Positions 56,291 through 64,000 of a DNA stretch of 64,000 nt are shown piece by piece; positions within the stretch are counted from its first letter, which is position 1; every line of letters starts with the position of its first letter. The translations under genes were made by a program, and so were the position numbers. The stretch lies in NCBI GenBank assembly GCA_029204225.1, contig CM055099.1:56422386-56486385 (forward strand), written 5' to 3'. The notes under the pieces are model-generated. The model was not told the DNA's origin. It was given only the letters and a program-made list of their open reading frames with translations, and made no database searches. The stretch comes from Diphasiastrum complanatum. Its lineage: Eukaryota > Streptophyta > Lycopodiopsida > Lycopodiales > Lycopodiaceae.

Positions 56291-56668
56291 GTATATTTTT
56301 CTATGGTATCGTGGCCATTTTTTTTTTGGTCACATTAAAATTGGCTTTTCATCTTTCAATACAACAAAAGGCTTGGACGCCATAGCATGAGTCGCTATAT
56401 CATGTGAATCATTCATAACCATTCAACTTTCTCATGTAAAACAAATTATATAGTTTATATCATATGACAACTAACAAACTATGTAGCCTATGTGGCAATT
56501 CAGGTATCAAACCATCAATGTCATGAACAATATTTATTGATAAGGTATAATATCGTATTTTTGTAGATACATTACAAGTTTGATAGGTTGAAAAATTCCA
56601 ATTATAAAGTAGAAAATGGATTTTGACACATTTGAGAACCAAATTTTGAGTAAATATTATTTTAGATT

Positions 56669-56840
56669 ATTTTTTACAGCCTCCAAAACATAGCGCATTG
56701 ACATGCTAAGTGAAACAACAAGAGTTTTTTTTTTGGTAGCCTTAAAAAATAGCATGTCGATGTGCTAAGTGAAATATGAATTTATTTTTTTGCAGCTTCC
56801 AAAGACGGCATGTCGACGTGCCAAGTGAAATAACATGATT
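56669..56840. repeat. Three diverged tandem repeats of about 58 bp
   Basis: A T-run, then CAGC(C/T)TCCAAA-type sequence, CATGTCGATGTGCTAAGTGAAA and spacer, repeated with spacing of 59 and about 57 bp (GCTAAG at 56705 and 56764, GCCAAG at 56820). Confidence 0.7.
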
Positions 56841-56919
56841 TGTTTTTTTTGAGCTGTTTCGCTTGGCACATTATCGAGGCTACAGTTTTTTTTTTTAATT
56901 TCAAAATTTTGCCAAGCTC

Positions 56920-57285
56920 ATACAACAGTTGGGTGATGATCATCACGACACATCCAAAACTGACTCTTTCGAAAGACATTACTATGTTGTTACAGGAAGA
57001 CACGTGGAGGAACGAAGCCTCAAGTTCCTCAACTGATTCTCACGCCTTATATACCAACAAGAGTACGACTAAGCAAAAGAAGAAGAAATGTTGGAAGCAA
57101 TCAAAGCCAGACCAAAAACCAGCAGAGCACAAAGAACAGTCAAATTCGCAGACGAAGAACAAGCTGTTCTACAAATATTGCAAGCGAAACAACCACGAAA
57201 TTCGAGACTGTTGGATACTGCAAGCAAAGAACAACAACAAGGGGCAGTCGAATCAAGTGGCAAATGCAGCTACAGAAGCTCCGTA
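56920..57285 (+). pseudogene. Ty1/Copia gag fragment with damaged zinc knuckle
   Basis: The plus frame gives LLQEDTWRNEASSSSTDSHA, a Lys/Gln-rich stretch, then FYKYCKRNNHEIRDCW. The last part is a CCHC knuckle whose first Cys is Tyr (TAC at 57170-57172). The frame stops at 57286. It may be the gag of the neighbouring family-B element type but is on the opposite strand to it, so it is a separate remnant or an inversion. Confidence 0.6.
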
Positions 57286-57351
57286 GCCTATTCAAGAAGC
57301 GGATCATGATGCCTTCATGACCAGCCATCAAGGAGCATCCGGCGACTTCCT

Positions 57352-57986
57352 CTGCTTTCTTCAAGCATTGCATGCAAATCCACGTAGTGCGTTGGCGTGG
57401 GAGAAACACGGTTCTCTCACGAGTAATCATCTCGCTTTACTAGCGGACAGTTGGATCTCTATGGATCCTGATCACAGAGCTCGTCTCGCACACAAGCAGA
57501 CTTGTTGTCTGTATTTCGTCTTGATTGCTTACTAGCATCAGACTACTACGTTACAATATGTGTATTCTGTTGATCTATATGTCAAGTATCATACACCATA
57601 AGTATGGTCGCTCTATGTAAATCTAAGATTAGAGTGATTAACTAATCAGAGAATTGCAAGAGTGGCAGATTAGCCACAACCTAAAATGTATCTACTGGCA
57701 TCGTGGAGGGCAGGAGAAGGTTTTGTTTTCGTCATTGGTTTCATTTTGGTCGTTTGCCTTCTCTCATACTGGACCGCAAAAGATTCTCGTTCATGAATCT
57801 TTCGTGTGTGCGAACCGTTCGTCTTTGTTTGCTTTTACTTTCGTGTTTGCGAACCGTTCATCTTCGTTTTCTTAGACTTTCGTGTTCACGAAACTTTTCG
57901 TGCTTCGTGTCTCCAGATCTTCGAGTTCGCGAATGTCTTTGTCGGGCTGAGGGCTGAAAGCTATCAAGGCTTTGTAATTAGAAACG
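57352..57986 (-). repeat. Copia family-B LTR, second copy
   Basis: Similar along its length to 17462-18113, with the same placement after an RNase H stop and a GAGAGGGAG purine tract. Its first dinucleotide on the minus strand is CG instead of TG. Confidence 0.65.
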
Positions 57987-57994
57987 TCTTGTTT

Positions 57995-58742
57995 CTTTAG
58001 CTCCCTCTCAAAGCATGATAGCTTTACGATCTCGAGATTGCTCCTTTGTCTCTCAAAGAGTCCTTTGTCCAGGGCTTTAGAGAAGATGTCAGCAACCATG
58101 TCTCTCGTTTCGATGAAGGTGGTCTGCAGCATCTTCATCTCAATTAGATCCCTGATCAAGTGGTACTTGATCGTAATGTGCTTCGTTCTGGAATGGAACA
58201 CGTGATCTTTCGTCAGGTTTATTGCAGAGGTGTTGTCCATCTGCAAGACCAGGGGCTCGTTCCTTGTTTCACCCAATTCGTCCAGGAACTGCCTTAGCCA
58301 GATTATTTCGTTAGCCATCTTTGTTGCTGCAACATATTCTACTTCGCAGGATGACTAGGCTACAACGATCTGCTCTTGCTGACCCAGAGAACTGCTGCTC
58401 CTGATGTGATGGTGCATCCTCCTGGGATGCATTTACAGTCGTCCTTGAGAGATGCCCAAGTAGTATCACTGTAGGAAAGTATCCTGAAACCTGCACCATG
58501 ACAATAACACAATCCATGATCCCTCGTTAATTGAAGATATTGCAAAATTTGTTTTGCAATCTTCCAATGTGTTGAGCCTGGATTCGTACAGAATTGGCTC
58601 ATCCTGAATACTGCATAAGCAATATCAGGACGTGTGTTGTCAGCAAGGTACATCAGTGATCCTATCAACTTCTTGTAAGGTGTGAGCTGCATCTGTTCTC
58701 TCTCTTCCTCGGTCTTTGGACAGTCATTATTCGTCAGCACCG
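57995..58742 (-). pseudogene. Copia family-B RT end-RNase H, second copy
   Basis: The minus strand reads LTPYKKLIGSLMYLADNTRP, RMSQFCTNPGSTHWKIAKQI, then IIWLRQFLDELGETRNEPLV, NTSAINLTKDHVFHSRTKH and DIFSKALDKGLFERQRSNLE. It is a close relative of the segment at 18114-18850. One frame change near 58320-58360 and a stop separate the halves. It is cut at about 58742, so most of RT and everything upstream is missing. Confidence 0.85.
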
Positions 58743-60494
<1,752 letters not shown>

Positions 60495-60690
60495 CGTGGA
60501 AGCTATATCTTGCACTTCGTATAGTGTGCTCAAGATGTCCCAGACTTCTTTTGATATCTGGGCCTCAGATACATGGCCGATGTGGGTATCCGTAATGTTG
60601 AGGATGATCAGCGCGAAAGCTTTTCCATCCTTCAGCTTCCATCTGGTGATTGATGCATCGTCTGTTTCGGGTTTCCCTTCTGCACCTGTG
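60495..60690 (-). pseudogene. Ty1/Copia gag fragment
   Basis: The minus strand encodes [20 protein letters not shown] and [20 protein letters not shown], very like the Gag at 43972-44262. It ends at 60690, where a plus-strand LTR begins, so that element probably inserted into it. Confidence 0.7.
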
Positions 60691-61447
60691 TGTGAAAGGA
60701 TGTACTTTTCATACTTGTATATATCTAAGTTGATTTTGTATCAATCTAGTTAGTGTGAACATGATATGACTAGTTTTCTAGTCAAGCTGACTAGTCACCT
60801 AGAAATTAGCTTTTCCATGCATGTGCATGAGTAAATGCTCTCACATGGCAAGTGGATGTTCACACGTGTGTATAGAGTACTAGAAGATAAGAGTTGACCA
60901 TTTTCCTTAGATCCTATTTTGTAGGGAATATTCCTATATTCGAGGAGACTAGTTTTTTGGATTTTAGCCATATTCTAGAAGGTCAACTTTTGGATAAGGA
61001 TCAAGGATGGATCAAATGGATAAATCTGAGTGATGTGGCACTCTTCACATGTGTGAAGACCTACTGGATTGTACCAGACTCGTGGATGTACTTGATCCAT
61101 AAAAAGATCATCATTTTGCTAAGAAGATTGATGAGACTTTTGCATTCTACACTTTTGTGAGGTTTCTAGTCATTTGTCTTGTGATTTCTATGAATGATTG
61201 CTATCTAGGATTATTGTACTTGTTGTTTAAGGTGCAGGCCGTACTGTGGACAATACTCCACATGTGTGAAGCCTCCTTCACTAATTAATGATGTGTTGAT
61301 CCATTGCTCTTGCTTAAATCCAAATGTAGTGAATCTAGATCAAGATCTAATGTGTAGAACTTGATAGATCCATTGATTAAGAAACCAATAACTCTCTATA
61401 ATTGTAAAGTACAATCATTATTGTCCTAAAAACTGTAAAATTTATCA
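60691..61447 (+). repeat. 5' LTR of a second plus-strand Copia (757 bp)
   Basis: It starts TGTGAAAGGATG, ends AAATTTATCA and is followed immediately by a PBS. It contains palindromes CACACGTGTG (60861-60870) and TTCACATGTGTGAA (61044-61057). It is unlike the LTR of the full-length element. Confidence 0.82.
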
Positions 61448-61459
61448 TGGTATCAGAGC
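61448..61459 (+). other. Primer-binding site
   Basis: TGGTATCAGAGC directly after the LTR; complementary to initiator tRNA-Met. Confidence 0.9.
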
Positions 61460-61555
61460 TAACTAAGAGAGTGATCATTGAATCATAAATCTTGTAAAGA
61501 TCATTGGCAAAATCTGTTTGTGCCAATACTAGTGAGGGCGAGTTCATCTAGAGTG

Positions 61556-62301
61556 ATAGCTGTGAAGAATTGAAAAAGATTATCTATGTTAGATATAGGG
61601 GTCTTATGTTTTTTACATCAAGCATCTAGGTGTAGGATGTTGACAGGAATAAATTTGGCATAGATGGCAAATTATGCATTTCCACTTGTAATGCCACTAT
61701 TGAGCCAAAATAGAGTAAGAGGCTAAACACTTGCTAATTAGAGTGTAGACAAGTGTAAAGTTTTTGTTTGATGAATTCCAAGAGGTCCAATAGGATATAG
61801 AGGTGGAACCTTGTGAGGTCCAATAGGAAATTGAGGTGTGCTTGAATATAGTCCAATAGAATTAAGAGGTGCATAGATCAATGATCCAATAGGATCAAGA
61901 CGTGACAAAATGTGGTCCAATCATAGTTAAGCATAGTGGTAGCTCGTGGACCTACTAGTATCATTATACTCCTCATTTTGAAGTCAATTGATTTGGTGAT
62001 TTCATGGATTTTGTGAGTTATTGGATTTCTAGCTTTCTCTCTCTACCCGAGAGCTCTTGATGCATTTTCTCTCTCTACCCGAGGAGAGCAGCTTGTTTCT
62101 ACTTAGATTATTTTTTGAATACTTCCCACACGTGTGAGTGAGAGTTGGAAGTGATTGAATGCATGTAGTAGTGTGTTTTTGCCATAGGATTCAAGATTGA
62201 TCTTGAATCTCAATCTAGTCTTGATCTTGGTGCATCTACACACCTTAGGAGATCACAAGTAATGTAGTGGACAATCCACACGTGTGAAATTCAACAATAG
62301 C
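61556..62301 (+). mobile_element. Solo LTR of the full-length Copia family with ATAGC target duplication
   Basis: 61561-62296 (736 bp) matches the LTRs at 19476 and 24974 from TGTGAAG to TTCAACA and is flanked by ATAGC at 61556-61560 and 62297-62301. There is no internal sequence, so it formed by LTR-LTR recombination after insertion into the leader of the Copia that starts at 60691. Confidence 0.96.
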
Positions 62302-62778
62302 TTGAATTCACTTGGACCAAAATGACTTGGAGGATGTGTATGTACGTTTCACACGTGTGAAACCGTACAACACTTTCATTTCAAGTTACTTTGTGTTTGT
62401 TGGTCCCAAAATCACAATACTAGTTCATTTTTTGTGCGTTTTGAAGCATAGTATTGATCTAGATTCAATCTAGCTAATGCCTATGACCAAATAGCATTTT
62501 GGATCATTGAAGCATTTCTTTTTAAAGTCTAAGATCAGATCTTAGAGGCTGATTTGTTCAGATCCTTAGTTGAAGTGAAATCTCTAAGAAAAGTGTAAAG
62601 CAATTTTTTTTGTGAGAGTGAAAGCTAGGAATTTTTGGCAAGATCTTTGTGTATCATTCAAGCTTGTGTGCTAGTTTGATAGAGACAAGCCTATAGGCAT
62701 TCTTGTAAGCTTTAGGCCTTTCATAGATCTTTTAAATTCAAAAATCTTTGTGATTTTAAGAAGAACATTCATTCTACA

Positions 62779-63894
62779 ATGTCATCCATGGGTGGATATT
62801 TGATGGAATCAAGTGAGAGACTCACTTCCACAAATTATTCCATTTGGAAAGTGAGAATGGAATCACTCCTACTGATCCATGATCTATTTGACATAGTTCA
62901 AGGAGTTGAGGAAGAGCCTCAAACTCCCCAAGAACAAGCCAAATACAAGAAGAGAGCAAGATTAGCTCTACATTGCATAAAGATAAATGTATGCAATGAC
63001 CTCTTGAAAGAGGTGTCTTCTTGTACCTCATCCAAAGAGGCTTGGGATTCATTAAAGAGAATCTATGAATCCAATAATACTTCAAGAATCCTCATGCTAA
63101 GAAATCAATTTTTCCAAAGCATGAAAGGAAGTGGAGAGAGTGGACAAGAGTATGTCCTTAGGATCAAATATCTTAACAAGGAGCTAAGTGCAGTAGGAGA
63201 GAAGATCCAAGATCAAGAGCTAGTACAAATCATCTTGAATGGTCTAGGTGATGAGTTCACCAACTTAGTCCAATCATTTGCCATTCAAGACACTCTTCCA
63301 TCCATTGAAAAGTTGCACAATGTTCTTGTGGCCGAGGAGAGTAGGCTTCTACACCTCAAGACAAGAATGGATGGCATGTCACTTAATGGAGGAGAGGAGA
63401 AAGCAACCTTTACATCTAAAGGCAAGAAGAATCAACATCCATTCAAGAAGAATCAAGGCAAGGAGACCGAGATGAAGAATGGAGGATCTACTTCCAAGGG
63501 CAAGGTGAAGAACAAGGCAAAACTCAAGTGTTTCTTTTGTGGAAAGAAAGGACACTTTGCCTCAGAATGCTACTTGAAGAAGAATCAACAAGCCAATGGA
63601 GATCGAGGGAACATTGCTCAAGAGGAAGAAGATGAGGATCGATTCAACACATCCTTAATGGTTGCATCTACACCAACTTCGATTCAAGACACATGGTGGA
63701 TAGATAGTGGGGCTATTTCCCACATGTCTTTTAACAAGCATTATTTTTCTACTCTTCTATCTTGTAATGACTCTAAGAAGTCAATATACACTGCTAGTGA
63801 TCAAGCATGCAAGATAGATGGCATCCTTGCATTCAATGCACATCCTACACCTATTCAAGTGCAAACAACTATTAACTTGACACCTAACTACTAG
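62779..63894 (+). pseudogene. Copia gag-protease, intact to the protease then truncated
   Basis: The ATG at 62779 starts Gag: MSSMGGYLMESSERLTSTNY, ALHCIKINVCNDLLKEVSSC, LVQIILNGLGDEFTNLVQSF. A zinc knuckle CFFCGKKGHFASEC follows (residues about 252-265). The protease reads WWIDSGAISHM, where related elements have DSGASSHM; the D-S-G core is kept. After KSIYTASDQACKIDGI (about 63825) the similarity to Copia stops, and an unrelated tail runs to a stop at 63894. Gag itself has no break. Integrase and pol either lie beyond a further insertion outside the window or are lost. It belongs with the LTR and PBS at 60691-61459. Confidence 0.85.
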
Positions 63895-64000
63895 CATGCA
63901 TAGGTTGCACCTAACTTCTACCTACTTTCTCCAAATGGCAATTTCTCAACTAGCCATGTACAAATCTACATGCATGTGTCCATTAGAGTGATTGCATGCT
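63895..64000. other. Unassigned sequence after the truncated Copia
   Basis: It contains GCATGCA and CACATGCA-like words. It is probably the edge of another inserted repeat that begins near 63826. Confidence 0.35.

Overview
The window looks like nuclear DNA of a land plant with a repeat-rich, AT-rich genome. The evidence is one large GT-AG-spliced gene of plant type and many plant-type Ty1/Copia and Ty3/Gypsy retrotransposons. Several carry primer-binding sites complementary to initiator tRNA-Met (TGGTATCAGAGC). No bacterial, plastid or mitochondrial gene order, tRNA, rRNA or CRISPR array was seen. The species cannot be fixed from the sequence.

Layout. 1-6.7 kb is a chain of broken Copia fragments, mostly minus strand, with three related LTRs; one LTR holds a 141-bp (TC)n tract. 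6.7-13.6 kb is mostly non-coding. It holds a fragment resembling mitochondrial elongation factor G (about 6.87-6.98 kb), two long CT tracts and a broken multi-exon minus-strand gene ending in a beta-class DNA amino-methyltransferase-like fold (10.69-11.42 kb). 13.8-17.1 kb is a degenerate minus-strand Gypsy pol. 17.5-26.8 kb is a minus-strand Copia (family B) split by a nearly complete plus-strand Copia (19476-25710) with matching 5-bp target duplications (TCTCT), LTRs of 735 and 737 bp, PBS, PPT and a polyprotein broken only by a gag frameshift. 27.7-29.1 kb is the 3' part of a chromovirus-like Gypsy element.

The only host gene that reads through is at 32155-53964 on the plus strand. It is a SNF2-family DNA translocase of the CHR24/ERCC6L (PICH-like) type. 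I could place 22 exons by hand with frame kept at every junction (1304 codons plus stop). Its fourth intron is about 10.3 kb and holds at least four retroelement remnants, including a deleted Copia with both LTRs and three PBS-like copies.

54-60.5 kb is non-coding DNA and Copia debris, including a second copy of the family-B 3' end. 60.7-64 kb is a further plus-strand Copia (LTR, PBS, intact gag) whose leader is interrupted by a solo LTR of the same family as the full-length element, with its own ATAGC duplication.

The retroelements do not form a working pathway with the host gene; the region reads as a gene in a nest of successive insertions. Most unusual are the methyltransferase-like broken gene, the microsatellite that expanded inside one LTR, the triplicated PBS, the recurring CACACGTGTG palindromes in Copia control regions, and the tandem non-canonical zinc knuckles of an unassigned gag.
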